DNA of 64,000 nt from Symbiodinium natans. Its lineage: Eukaryota > Sar > Dinophyceae > Suessiales > Symbiodiniaceae. The notes beneath the pieces were generated by a model, which was not told the DNA's origin, ran no database searches, and saw only the letters and a list, made by a program, of their open reading frames with translations. The stretch is taken from NCBI GenBank assembly GCA_905221605.1, contig CAJNDS010000102.1, positions 832,501 through 896,500 on the forward strand. Reading direction: 5' to 3'. Positions 37,472-48,453 of this stretch are shown here, piece after piece. Both the position numbers and the translations under genes were made by a program. Positions within the stretch are counted from its first letter, which is position 1. Each line of letters begins with the position of its first letter.

Positions 37472-37688
37472 CCCCCCCAAACCCTAAACCCTCAACCCTC
37501 AACCCTAAACCCTAAACCCTAAACCCCAAACCCTAAACCCTAAACCCTTAACCCTAAACCCTTAACCCTTAACCCTTAAACCCTAACCCTTAACCCTTAA
37601 ACCCTAAACCCTAAACCAGACCAACCACTTAGCCCCGCTGTGCCGTGGCTAGTCGGGTGCTAAAACCCAAAACCCTAAACCCTAAACA
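37472..37688 (-). repeat. CCCTAAA/CCCTTAA array plus flanking motif
   Basis: CCCTAAA mixed with CCCTCAA and CCCTTAA (37472-37618). Then a 50-bp segment containing GTGGCTAGTCGGGTGC (shared with 12142-12196), then a second short block (37668-37688). Confidence 0.85.
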
Positions 37689-38198
37689 AGAGGCAGTACG
37701 ACCGTTCGGCCACGGTGGACCCGCAGCGGAATCCTCGCGCGGAATGGCGCGGCACGTGCCGGGCTTGGGGGTGAGAGAAGGCTGAGGGACACTGAGGCCA
37801 TCAGCGGCTTTGCTTTTCAGAGCTGTTGGATGGTCTTCTTTGGGATTCCGATTTTTAGGGGAATGGACTTCGGTTTACTTGAGATGCTCTGCACTGTGAT
37901 GCGGCTCGTTGCGGGAGACACGTCAGGTTTTCTTGAGGTCGTGGTTGCAAACGGATGTCGTGGGACCGTCTCCCTAAATTTTGCTTCGGCTCTGCCCCCC
38001 TCCTCTCCCCGCTCAGGCACGATCATATGAAGGGTGTCCCATGAAGGTTAAGGGTTGAGGGTTTAGGGTTCTTGGGCATATTTGTTCTTTCGACAGTGCG
38101 CCCCTGGGAATGGCCCGTAAGATGATTTCCCTTGTTCAGCTTTCAGACTGAGCATTTGCCCCTTGAGCCACGCGCTCGACCAGGCGCGCTTGGACAAG
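37689..38198. other. gene-poor stretch
   Basis: Frames at 37817-38030 lie on both strands with no supporting feature. Nothing recognised. Confidence 0.4.
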
Positions 38199-38310
38199 CC
38201 CTAAACCCCAAACCCCAAAGCCCAAAGCCCAAAGCCCAAAGCCCAAAGCCCAAAGCCCAAAGCCCAAACCCCAAACCCCAAACCCTAAACCCTAAACCCT
38301 AAACCCTAAC
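38199..38310 (-). repeat. telomere-variant array with CCCAAAG core
   Basis: CCCTAAA and CCCCAAA units flank about seven perfect CCCAAAG heptamers (about 38217-38270). The change is symmetric around the core. Confidence 0.9.
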
Positions 38311-38344
38311 TGGGCAAAAAAGGTTCTTGGGTTACAAAGGGGGT

Positions 38345-38455
38345 GACTTCTTTAGGAATCTCGACTCGCACCCGAGGTGCTGGCAGAAGCTCCTCGAGGC
38401 GGTGCAAGGCGAGGAGGCCGTCCCAAGCTTCGGAGTCAGCTGGATCAGGGTTTAG
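38345..38455 (+). CDS. exon-like fragment closed by TTTAGGG
   Basis: The frame from 38345 reads DFFRNLDSHPRCWQKLLEAV.. with coding-like composition. It stops at the TAG of the first TTTAGGG unit (38453-38455). No start or splice site seen. It sits between two telomeric arrays, like several other fragments in the window. Confidence 0.3.
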   Translation, partial: DFFRNLDSHPRCWQKLLEAVQGEEAVPSFGVSWIRV

Positions 38456-40580
38456 GGTTTAGGGTTTAGGGTTTAGGGTTTAGGGTTGAGGCTTCGGCTT
38501 TTGGACTTCGAGCTGGCCAGGCCTTGCAGCGCTACTACTCGTGTTAATTCGTCCTACCCGGTGGGCTTGGTGCTTAGGGTGTGTTTTGCTGGTGTAGTGC
38601 AGATCCCTCCCTGGCGCGTCTGAGTTGCGTGCGGTTGTTTTTCCCTAAACCCTCTTTCTTTCCATCCGGCTTGTGCAATCGCCCTGAACCCGTTTTCGTC
38701 CGGTCTTGAGTAGTCGGCCCGGGAAAGGACCCTCAACGCATGGCTCACGAGCAGAGTAGCAGTACTGCGCAAAACAGTTTCAGCTGTGAGTGGTATGTTG
38801 AACTCTTCAATGGGGAGATGATGCAAAGACGGAATCATTGGCACAAGGGCGTCGTAGATTTCGGCCTCCACTGCCAAACCCTTTGTTGCATCTGGACTAG
38901 CCCTAAACCCTATCGCTGAGACTTGGGACCACGTGAGCCTCGCCTGGCTTGTCCGAGTGTGAGCGATCCAACCCTAACCCTGCATGAACTTACCGAATCC
39001 TGACCGAATCCTTGCCTGCTGCGTTAGGGGGGGGTGGGGCACCCTTGGGTTTTGGGGTCCCTTCTTGGATTTAAGTAAGGAACATAAGGGCCATATTAGG
39101 AGCACATTAAAGGGAAGGGGCAACCTTGGGGGTGCGAGAGTCTTCATCCCCTGATCGACTCCTCTCCTCCTCTACGCTTATCGGCCTGAAAATCTTCACA
39201 AGCTCGCGCCAGGAGTTCACGTGTACCGTGCCTCCGGAGCTGCAAGATTTCTCCAAAAGCATCGAGCCTTGCTTGTCCCAGTAGTCACTTAAGGTCCCTT
39301 TGCGTGTTTCTTGTCGCAGCTTTAAGGGTGTTTGAGGCTGTCGTTTTGGCTTCGGATTTCAGGGAATTTGGGGAAAGCGAAGGACGTCTTCCCCGGAGTG
39401 TACATATGCTGTGTGTCCTTTGAAATGAGTCTTGAACTGTTGTCGGGGAGGGTTTCGGGGCTTCATGATATTTAGGGATCGAGACTTCCTTGCTTTGGCT
39501 CAGCTTGTTGTAGCGTGCGTTGTTGTTCTCGGAAGTCTTGAAGCCTCCAAGACCACGAGAATTTGGAGCGCGCTGCAGCTTTGATTTGTAACCGAGGCTC
39601 TCACACCTTGAGACCCAACCCGGGTTTCTGGTTTAACTGTGTGACTGCAGTGAGTCATATGAACACAGAGAACACCCCGAAATCCCTGTTAAATTACATG
39701 TAGCGGGCGTCTTTCCCCCAGAGTCGTTCTTGTAGAATTCAATCTCTTTTTCATCCAGGAAGAAATTGCGGGCAAGTTCAAGCGCGCCGTAATGATGTTA
39801 ATATTGGCTTTAGAAAGAGTGAAGACAGAGTGAATCAAGTGAACAAAAGAGGGCAGTGAATGCGTGAACTTTGATGAGCGAGAGAACGCCGTGAATTAGT
39901 ACGCGACCATGAAAGAAATGAGTGAGCGCGCAGATGTGCTTGGTTCTCACACCTTAATTAGTTGTATTACGTACTACTAGCTCACGAATGCACCGAGCAT
40001 AAGTGCGCAATAGTGAAGTAGTGTGAAACACAATGCCGTGTCCATTTCTCTTTTAGTTTTTCTACCGCGTGTGAATGGCAAACGAATCGTGCGGGAAATT
40101 CACTGAGCACGGAAAACTTTGAAAGGCGTAAAGTACGCGTGAGCAAAATTAACACCACAAAGCCCCTATTCAATTCACAGGAAGACACAACGGCCCAAAA
40201 GCGTTGTATGTTCATGTTAGTGTAATGGGGGCCCCCTCCTGAAAACATTCCTAGCCACGGCTTCGCCGGGCCCACGCCGGACAGGGGGTGAGTTCAAGGG
40301 CTCTAATATGATGTAAATGTGGCATAGAAATAATATCAGATTATCATCATACACAAATATAGTAAGATGAAAATACAAGAAGAGAAAGAAGTACTTATCT
40401 AGTGACATAGTACTGCATTCTTATTTCAGAATACAGCAACCGCGCATCATGATGATAAAACTCTCACGCCAACTTTTTTTTTGGCCCCTGGCCGAGGAGC
40501 TCACGGACGATGGCACTGCCAGCCGAAGCCGCGGCTCAGGGGCCTACAGGGGCTTGAAGTGGGGGCCTCACTGTCATGGA
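38456..40580. other. gene-poor stretch with AT-richer segment
   Basis: A TTTAGGG array (38448-38487) and one copy of the GCCTGGCTTGTCCGAG motif (38933-38980). The region 39640-40450 is noticeably richer in A and T than the rest. No gene supported. Confidence 0.4.
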
Positions 40581-40640
40581 ACCCTAAACCCTAAACCCTA
40601 AACCCTAAACCCTAAACCCTAAACCCTAAACCCTAAACCT
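40581..40640 (-). repeat. CCCTAAA array
   Basis: About eight perfect heptamers. Confidence 0.95.
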
Positions 40641-42114
40641 GGGAGGCATCGTTTTGCTGCAGACCAGAAAGCCTCGAGTTTCAGGGACTTGCCTTCGCTG
40701 CGACATACTTTTCGTTTTCGCCTCCACTGGGCCTCGCCCCCCTTTTTGTTAAAGGCTGAAGCCCGGAAGCCCTCAGCCGTGTCGGTGTGCGAGTTAGGGC
40801 TGATGTTGTGGCCCAGCTCTCCTTTGCCCAGTTTAGGCTGCGATCGATCATTTTGGGCACGGCTAGAAAGGCACCTGTCAGCTCTCCATGCACCGAACAC
40901 AAAGACAGTTCTGCTCGGAGATGTGCGATTTAGCCTCCAGAAGCAAAAATATCTGCAACAAGAACCCCAAAACCTTGTGCAGTTCTAGGGGGCCAGGTTT
41001 AGGACGCAAAAGGATCTGCCACGGAGAGACGTTCACACTGTCACCCTGCGAGAGGAGAGGTGTCACCGCTGTCTCCATGGTGTCACGAGAAGCACCATCC
41101 ACACCGGACGTCGAGACTGATGAGGCGCCAGCTACCCAGTAAACGTGAAGTACATACGTGCACACATACATACACACACATATAGACACGTGTGTAAGAA
41201 GTATCTAGCTATAAATCACAAACACAAATATGAGAAAATAGTTCCTGTAGGACTGTAGGATTTGGAGCTGGGGGTCGCGTGGTTCTTCGCGGTCATCACA
41301 CCCTCACGCCTTGGTAAGGTTCTCTTGGGTTTTGAGCCTGACCCTAAACCCTAAACCCTAAACCCCAAACCCTAAACCCTAAACCCGAAACCCGAAACCC
41401 GAAACCCGAAACCCTAAACCCTAAACCCCCCACCAAATCCGAAGCTCCACCCCCACCTAAAGATTTCCGGAGGAGGCCGAGGCCGCCGCAACCAGCGACG
41501 TCGGGGCAACGCCCAAGGCTCCTACCCCAAACCCTGAAAGACAGGGTTTAGGGTTTAGGGTTTAGGGTTAAGGTTTAGGGTTCAGGGTTCAGGGTTTCGG
41601 GTTTAGGGTCTAAGGTTCGGGAATCAGGCTCTTGGTCTCACAATAATCTTGGCTTAGGGGAGTTTCAGAGAGCGGCTCGAGAATCCACCAAGGTTTCTGG
41701 TCAGCAAACTTACTAAACCCTACACCCTACACCCTATACCCTATTTACCCTAAACCCTAGGCCCTAAACCCTAAACCCTAAACCCTAAACCCCAAACCCT
41801 AACCCCCCCTATGCCGGAAACAGGTGAAGCTGCCCCCAGTGTTCGAAGACGCATCGGGGACTGAGAGATGGCTCCTGGCGCGTCTGCTGCGCAGCTCCGT
41901 GGATTTGAGCTACAACTACAAGACGCCCGTCCTCTCGCTTCGGCATCTAAAGAGGTTTCATAGTGGGGGTTCAAGCAGGGAGAGGGTGTGAGTTTGTTTC
42001 TTTGTTTGTTTGAAGGGGTTGCTTCTTGTGGAAGAGGTCCAGCGGTGATTGTTGGGTTCTTAGCTTGGGGATGTTGGCTGCAAGGAGGTTGCGAACCTCT
42101 TTGAGTTCCAGAAG
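40641..42114. other. gene-poor stretch with three telomeric blocks
   Basis: Blocks at 41340-41429 (with CCCGAAA variants), 41547-41613 (TTTAGGG) and 41714-41803 (with CCCTACA and CCCTATA variants). Short frames end in LGFRV, the translation of the array. No gene supported. Confidence 0.5.
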
Positions 42115-42213
42115 TTGGGATGTTCACCCTTTTACTAGCAGTCCTTTCTCGGCATGATAGTGGCCCCGATTATAATCCCTACTCAGGACTGTTAATATAC
42201 GGGGAACATCCCA
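42115..42213. mobile_element. MITE-like palindromic element, family A
   Basis: Inverted ends GGGATGTTCACCC and GGGGAACATCCCA. Internal CAGTCCTTTCTCGG pairs imperfectly with ATCCCTACTCAGGACTGTT. Same family as 12361-12459. Confidence 0.65.
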
Positions 42214-43332
42214 GTCCTTATTATGCAAGATATGAAGAAGAGGGCGTTGGAGCTCCAGGTGTGTCAGGGCTTCGGTAATCAGGAGCACGCAGCACTGCCT
42301 CAATCCTACTGTACATTGGGGATATGAAGGCTTTGAGGATCTAGGGCCGATCCTCGAAAAGCTTCTTGGGTCGGTCTTGGCGCATTTAGACTTTCCAGGG
42401 TCGTGGGAGTAACGCCGAGCAGTTTTCCCTGCTGGGTGCTTTCGTCAGCATGTTGTCTTGCCCTTGCTGATATGGAGCTGGTTCCAAGGAAGCGGGAGAA
42501 GAAGGCGTCCAAGAGGGGCAGCAAGATCTGATGCCTGCCCGCCACTCATGAGAGCTTGATTTCATAGTCGGGCTGGACAAGGTTCTCGATGATACCCCGG
42601 GTGCAATGCTAAGACATCAGGCGACAGGGTGCTGCTATGCTCCAGTGCTACGCCAGAGGTGAGCATCATGGGGCCAGCCGCAGGATGCCCCCTCTGTGCC
42701 AGGATGCCCAGCAGTGTTTGGCCCCCTACTAGAGCCCCAGGAAGCAAGAAGAGGCACCCTTCTTTCTCAGTAACACAGGGCTCGGAAGAGTTACTAATGA
42801 TATTCCCTTATGGTCCCTTTGTAAATAAACTCTAATATACCCCCAAAAGCCTTTTGTAATTCTTCAGGCCCTATATTAGTCAGACTCCCGTCTTCCAAAG
42901 GGCTTGACAGCAGGGGACAAGGGTCGGTGGCCCTTGTACGCAGCTCACAGTTTTTTTCCTCAGTGCTGTGGCTGCGCAGAGGGCGTGTTTCACCCACATG
43001 TCGTGCGGATCAAAATGTATTTGTTAGACCCCCAAGGTTAGATCAACTCCCATAATATGTTGAGGCATCAAGCTCGAAGCTTACAGGCCTTTCGGTGCCC
43101 TAGGGTCGGTTGAAGCGCGAAGGGTCTGCGGGTTGAGGGCAGGCGTTGCGGGTGCTTCTAGAGCCCAAGGTGTGTTCCGAAGCCTCGGCCAATAAGGAAT
43201 CAGCAAGAGAAGTGCGAATCAACACCGATGATGGGGTGCGGGCGCCAAGGGTCCCGGATGTGAAGAGAACAAAAGTTTAGGGTTCAGGCATCCCTAAGCA
43301 ACAACGCCCTCTGCAACTTCATCACCCTGCCT
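42214..43332. other. gene-poor stretch with a family B repeat
   Basis: The family B copy is at 42781-42848 (TATTCCCTTATGGTCCC). Frames of 60-83 codons have no supporting evidence. Confidence 0.4.
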
Positions 43333-43626
43333 TTGTGGATCAAGCAGCCCGGCCCGAAGCAGCAAAAAGGCATGGACCTAAAATGTAAGTTTGGCAGCCA
43401 GGGGCTTCCCGCCTGGAGGCCTTTGACTTGTATGCTCTTCACAAGAGGATTTCGGCGCCTTTCATTCCCCTTCGACCCCCCCATGGCGCCCGTGTCAGCC
43501 ACGCAGTCGGCGGAGACGCTGATACTCAGCCTCAAGCTGTATAGGCCCTCAACCCCTAAATCCTTCCTGGCGGTCCAAACCCTCAGCCGAGTGCAGGGTT
43601 TTAAGAAGCTGGCTTTGGGGGTTTAG
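43333..43626 (+). CDS. exon-like ORF, hypothetical
   Basis: The frame is open from before 43293, reading LSNNALCNFITLPLWIKQPG and on to about 43390 with coding-like composition. The rest is less convincing and ends in GFKKLALGV at a telomere-like TTTAGGG. The ATG at 43333 is only the first Met. Probably a gene fragment. Confidence 0.2.
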   Translation: MWIKQPGPKQQKGMDLKCKFGSQGLPAWRPLTCMLFTRGFRRLSFPFDPPMAPVSATQSAETLILSLKLYRPSTPKSFLAVQTLSRVQGFKKLALGV

Positions 43627-43767
43627 GGACTTTTCGAATCTACGACGCTTAAGGCGTATAGTGTGAATCATGCAAGTCTAGCAGACCGCTCGCCGCAATG
43701 CGTCGTGACAGGCTTTTAACCGGCAAGCGGGCGTTTCAACCCAATAAGGGTCGTGCTGCATGTGCAG

Positions 43768-43853
43768 CGGGGAGGAGGAGGAGGAGGCGGAGGAGGAGGA
43801 GGAGGCGGCGGCGGAGGGGAGGAGGAGGGGGAGGAGGAGGAGGAGGCGGCCTC
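43768..43853 (+). repeat. GGAGGAGG/GGCGGC trinucleotide tract
   Basis: Purine-rich triplet repeat. The poly-Gly, poly-Glu and poly-Arg frames across it are artefacts. Confidence 0.9.
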
Positions 43854-44171
43854 TTGCAAGTCCGAACCCCTCCCCCCAAAATCTGTACGTGCACCTTATG
43901 ACTTTCTGTTTTCCATTGGCCACCCCGAGTTACTATTCCAGCCAACGCACACGAGTCTAAGGAACGCAGCGGGCGCAGCGGGCGCGCAGGGGGCTCAGCT
44001 CTGAAGGGCGCGGGACTCGCTTTGTGGCGGCCGAGCAGATTCAAGCAGCTCCTGAGGCAAAAAGACTTCACTTGTGCTTTCCGGCACATGCAAACAGGTG
44101 CTTCAATCTTCTTGCACTTGCATGCCTGGAAGAAGAGGAAGCTACAAGAGGAGCACCCTTAAACTTGAGTG

Positions 44172-44203
44172 CTGTAGCCATTTAGGCTCCGGTTTTGGCT
44201 CAG
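44172..44203 (+). other. tandem relict spliced leaders
   Basis: 44174-44189 reads GTAGCCATTTAGGCTC, one mismatch from the middle of DinoSL. After three bases a second, truncated copy TTTTGGCTCAG (44193-44203) follows, one base short of the leader end. Tandem truncated leaders upstream of an ATG are the known mark of repeated rounds of trans-splicing and retroposition. Confidence 0.6.
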
Positions 44204-44252
44204 CGCCGCAAGCAGCGAAATAGACGCAGCTTGGTCCCGTGCGCCTCTGAAC

Positions 44253-45152
44253 ATGGTCATGGACATGGCATCAGCAGAAACTCTTTGGGGAGCTGTGCTT
44301 GATCTAGCCCTTAGCCTTTCCTGTGCCGCTATTGCTGCACGCGTGCTGCTGGGACGTGTGGGGGAGCGTAGCAGGAGCCACGCTCGTCGCCAGCTTCTTT
44401 TCTGCTTGTACATGCTCTGCTTGGTTCTGATGCTCGCGGGCATGGGCCGTGCTGCCACAGCCTTGGCCCGCTGCACGGAGTACGGAGTGTCTACCGGTGC
44501 TGAGCTGCTCCCACTCGTGATGGCGTTGGCTGCCTCGTTGCTGAGTATCGCTGCTGCGTACCTTCTGGCACTGGCAGCTCCACAGCTGGTGCAGCAGGAG
44601 GAGCCGTCGGCCTCGAGCATTGGTGATCTCGAGAAAGGCAGCCCCTGTCCGGCCCTGTCGGTGGAGCCTCTGACCAAGGAGAGCTGGAAGTCAGAAGGGC
44701 CATCACAGGAACGCACGTCGAGAAGTGCATCGACTGGATGGGCGGACGACAAGCTCCGAGCCGCAGCAGGGGCTTTGCGGCTGAACTCGAAGCAGGCTGT
44801 GCTCCTGGTTGCGGCACTTTGCGAGCTGTCGAGGAACTGCGGCCACTGGTCCCGCAAGCCCGACGAGACCTGGGGGAGGTTCCTTCAGGCGCTCCACGAG
44901 ATCGTCACTGAGTCGAAGGCCCGTCCCATGTTGCCCGCTGAGGCCTGGTATGAAGTCGCCAGATGGTATGGCACGCTTTCGGACGCGCGCCTGACTCAGG
45001 TGCTGCAAGCAGCGCTTGTCTTCCATGGCAGCCCGAAACCCAAGGAGGCGCTGAAGTTGGCCAACCTCCTCAGGGCAAAGTCGCCAAGTGCTCCGCAGCG
45101 ATCCAGGGCGGAAGCTTCCAATTACAGTATGAAGCGAGGGATCAGTATTTGA
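44253..45152 (+). CDS. multi-pass membrane protein of unknown function (retroposed gene)
   Basis: 299 codons. The ATG at 44253 is the first after the relict leaders, giving a 49-nt leader; two further in-frame Met codons follow at once. Three hydrophobic helices are clear at about residues 12-34, 47-66 and 84-108, with an Arg-rich loop (GERSRSHARRQ) between the first two. After residue 110 the protein is soluble. It begins with a Ser/Glu-rich linker and then has a helical region (DDKLRAAAGALRLNSKQAVL; AEAWYEVARWYGTLSDARLTQ). GC-rich coding sequence with no frame break. The C-terminus is basic. No family recognised; a small membrane anchor with a cytosolic helical domain is what the layout shows. 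The opposite-strand frames are shadows. Confidence 0.7.
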   Translation: MVMDMASAETLWGAVLDLALSLSCAAIAARVLLGRVGERSRSHARRQLLFCLYMLCLVLMLAGMGRAATALARCTEYGVSTGAELLPLVMALAASLLSIAAAYLLALAAPQLVQQEEPSASSIGDLEKGSPCPALSVEPLTKESWKSEGPSQERTSRSASTGWADDKLRAAAGALRLNSKQAVLLVAALCELSRNCGHWSRKPDETWGRFLQALHEIVTESKARPMLPAEAWYEVARWYGTLSDARLTQVLQAALVFHGSPKPKEALKLANLLRAKSPSAPQRSRAEASNYSMKRGISI

Positions 45153-45529
45153 TCGCTCCATGGCCTAGGCACAGAAAAAGGGAAAGCGAGTCCAATGCAA
45201 GACTCGGCCTAGTAGTGGAAAGCCTCAGCAGCTGTGCTGAATTGGGGCGAACGTAACTTGGCAAAGCGAAGGTTGCTTTGACTTTAAAGCCATGGAGGTC
45301 CCGCAGTGCGTTATGCGCCTTCCTGGCCATTTTTGTGTCGAAGTGCATCACTCGAATGCACGTGCATGCCCGGTGGACCTTGAGTAGTTAGTTCACCAAG
45401 GCTTGGGAATCAGCAAGATGAATATAGGATAGGGAAGCAGCGAGATGAATATTATCTAGTAAACGCAGGTGAAGAACTGCTCTGCCATTATCCGCCGTAT
45501 CGTCCACTTTTGAGAGTGTGTTCGCGTCA

Positions 45530-45688
45530 ATGAGCAAGGTCTACGCTTGCAAGGTGGGCCAAATTCGTCCTTTGACCAAGGCCATACAGGCCATTTCAGA
45601 ACCACTATGGCGCTTCTCTGCAGTGAACAACCGCAACCCGATTCAGGAGCTGCATCTTGACCCAGTCAGGGAGAGCGCGGCTTTATAA
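45530..45688 (+). CDS. small ORF, 52 codons
   Basis: ATG at 45530 to TAA 45686-45688. The peptide MSKVYACKVGQIRPLTKAIQ.. is balanced and looks coding, ending in RESAAL. Lies 380 bp downstream of the membrane-protein gene on the same strand. No leader relict seen before it. Could be a tiny gene or an exon. Confidence 0.3.
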   Translation: MSKVYACKVGQIRPLTKAIQAISEPLWRFSAVNNRNPIQELHLDPVRESAAL

Positions 45689-46298
45689 TTGTGCAGTCTT
45701 TTGAAGCAGATCAGCACCTAGCTTGTCTATTGCTGCTGATCTGGTTCCCTTTCGATTTCTTGTAAAGTGCCCGTGCTGGGTTGCCTTACTTTTTTTCCGC
45801 GTGGGTCTCGAGCCCACGCAACATGCAGCCCGGCAGAAGAATGGCAGCTACAGCATCACGTTTCAATCGTCACGAAGCTTGCTGGCAGCGCTGCAGTTGC
45901 TCCCAGATAGATGGGTTTGGCAACACACTGCTCGGAGGTTCATGGTTGGGTGATACGGAGTGCAGTCGTAGTTGCTATCACTCTGTACGGCAGTTGGTAA
46001 TTGTAGCTTCGCTTGTCGGAACCCCGCGCGCGCCACCTACAGGTGTTCAGAAGCGCTGCAAAGCAGCTCGCTGCGTGCAGATTCTTGCAAAAGCTCTAGT
46101 CTTCGTGCACCCCGCACGGATGCCTTTCCTTCTTCGGAACCTGGTACCAAGAGCCTCGCCGGCTGGTGCCAACGTGAGTCGAAACTTGAGCACCCAGGCG
46201 CACGCCTCGCAGCGATCCCTGGCGCGGTCGCTCAGGCCCCATTGAGAGTTTGGGGCCGAGCGGTCCAGGGTTCGGGGTTTAGGCCTTTGGGTCGGTAG
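45689..46298. other. gene-poor stretch
   Basis: Overlapping plus-strand frames 45723-46298 have unremarkable Ser/Arg/Ala-rich translations and end in a telomeric array. No gene supported. Confidence 0.4.
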
Positions 46299-46803
46299 GG
46301 TTTAGGGTTTAGGGTTTAGGGTTTAGGGTTTAGGGTTTAGGGTTTAGGGTTTAGGGTTTAGGGTTTAGGGCTTAGGGCTTAGGGTTTAGGGTTTAGGGTT
46401 TAGGGTTTAGTGTAGCCGCACATCATAGCAAAGGTTGGCCTTTGTTCGTTTAGGAAACTGGACAAAGGAGGAGAGGGTTTGAGCGCTTCTCAAGGTCTGT
46501 CCTTTCTTTGTCCCGGGTGAAGCCGCGACACACAAGCAGATTTCTGATTCCTGAGCTCAGTTTCAAGTGCTATACCCGAAACCCTAAACCCGACACCCTA
46601 AACCCTAAACCCGAAACCCTAACCCACCTACAGCCTCCACGGTGGTCCGGCCGCACCTCTCATCAAGCCTCCGCCTGGATGACGGCAGGGGGCCCCGGAA
46701 GCTTGTGAGGGGTTCAGGAGGTTTAGGGTTTAGGGTTTAGGGTTTTAGGGTTTAGGGTTTTGGGGTTTTGGGGTTTTGGGGTTTTGGGGTTTTGGGGTTT
46801 GGG
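46299..46803. repeat. telomere-variant cluster including TTTTGGGG units
   Basis: TTTAGGG array 46299-46410; CCCTAAA/CCCGAAA block 46576-46625; TTTAGGG block from 46719 that passes into six TTTTGGGG octamers (about 46755-46800). TTTTGGGG is the telomere unit known from some ciliates; here it is a local variant. Confidence 0.9.
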
Positions 46804-47117
46804 GAAAGGGGCTTAGAAGCACATGGAGGGGCGCCCGGGGAGAGGCGGTGGGGGAGGGAGAGCACAAGCAGGTGACCCCGAAACCTTACAGGGGAAAACG
46901 TCAGCACAGGGCCCGCATTAGGTTCAGATGGCTGATCCCTGGGGTTATAGGCAATTACAAGTATAGTTTCCGTGCTCATAAACTTCTAGTAGCTGAGTAG
47001 ATAACCTTTAACGCTTTTGGAGCATGCTGCATGTGCTGCTGGTGCACTGGTGCATGTAGCTTGGGTCTGCTTGGGTTTGTCACGTGGGACGCTTGGAAGG
47101 CATGAGATGCTTGGGAC
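46804..47117. other. gene-poor stretch
   Basis: No feature recognised. Confidence 0.4.
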
Positions 47118-47640
47118 CCTAAAAACCCTAAACCCTAAACCCTAAACCCTAAACCCTAAACCCTAAACCCTAAACTAACTTGTCCGAGTGTGAGCGATTA
47201 AACCCTAAACCCTAAATCCCAAACCCTGAACCGAGAGGTCAGCTAGGCGGGTGGCAAAACCCTACAAACCCTGCAACCAAATGCCTCCAAGCATTGTCAC
47301 CGCCAAGGCAGCGGCAGAGGCCTCTCCAGCTCTTGGGTTCTTAGGGTTTAGGGTTTAGGGTTTAGGGTTTAGGGTTTAGGGTTTAGGGTTAGGGTTTAGG
47401 GTTTCAGGGTTCGGGGTTGAGGGTTTAGGGTTTTGGGCTGGCGGAAAAGCCCAGACTGAACGGGTGTTTGGGGGTTCACAGCAATTATGAGCAAGAGTTG
47501 CCCAAGCAGGAGTTTGGAGTCTGGGGCTGCCGGCATCCTGACCTGTGAGAGAGCCCGCCCGCTTGCAACCCCCTCCCCTAAACCCTAAACCCTAAACCCT
47601 AAACCCTAAACCCTAAACCCTAAACTCCTGCAGGCTGGCT
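47118..47640. repeat. telomeric cluster with two recurring flank motifs
   Basis: CCCTAAA 47118-47175, then the CTTGTCCGAGTGTGAGCGAT motif (47179-47198) leading straight into CCCTAAA again (47200-47232). Next is GTCAGCTAGGCGGGTGGC (47238-47255), then TTTAGGG (47340-47438) and CCCTAAA (47577-47625). Confidence 0.85.
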
Positions 47641-48453
47641 TTGGTCGCCACGGACCGGCGAAACGCAAGACATCAGGTGGGTGCGGTGAGGCTAGTCGAA
47701 GCCCGAGCCCTTTGCCCTAGACCCTCAACCTGGAACCTAAACCCGAAGGCCAATAATCTAGGCGGGGCGGCAAACTAAACCCTCACCCTGGAAACCCAAA
47801 ACCCAAACCCCTCAAACCGAAGTCTGCGGTATGACCCGCTCCAGCTGCAGGGCCGCCTCGGTGGACAGTTTTCGGAGGCGACTGGGGAGTGGTGCCAGGG
47901 TTCAGCGTTCAGGGTAGGGGTGTAGGGTTAAGGGTTTGGGGTTCAAGGCATGTAGGCAACTTTCGGGCGAGCATGCATGTTAACCTTGTAGCATATAAGT
48001 TACATGCATACACGGTCAGTAAATCTTATGGCTGAGCCTCAGCCCGAACATCTCATGTGTTGTGAGTGTCAGCTGGGCAGGTGGCAACCCTAAGCCTGAC
48101 CAACCGCCTGTCACCAGAGCCTGCTTATGGAGGCCAAGCCCGCATGGAGACCTTTTCGGCACGTCTCCAGACAAGGCAGCCAGTCAGGGGTCGGTCACCG
48201 TTTCCGCGTTTCCGGCTTAGGGTTTCTGGGTTCCAACCCGTCCAATCCGCCTGAGACCAGATGAAAAATGGCTTGCTCGAACTCGTGGGTTGACATCCCA
48301 CCTCCTCCATGGACGGGGCGGCTCTCCGTATCCCCGGTCACCCAAAGACAGGAGTTGAATCCGGAATCAAGTTTCACGGCGCTGTTTAGCGAGTCCACCT
48401 TGTTTTTGTTGTCCTTGCAAGGGTCACTTTAGGCAGCGTCACTGCTAATTTTC
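47641..48453. other. gene-poor stretch
   Basis: Degenerate telomeric fragments at 47715-47820 and 47900-47945. A further copy of the CAGCTGGGCAGGTGGCAA motif lies at 48068-48092. No gene supported. Confidence 0.4.

Noticed and set aside
39494-39506. TTTGGCTCA match to the spliced leader
   Set aside because: Only nine bases match and no gene follows; expected by chance in a window this size.
43736-44089. Frames through the GGA/GGC tract (poly Gly, Arg, Pro)
   Set aside because: Entirely a product of trinucleotide repeats.
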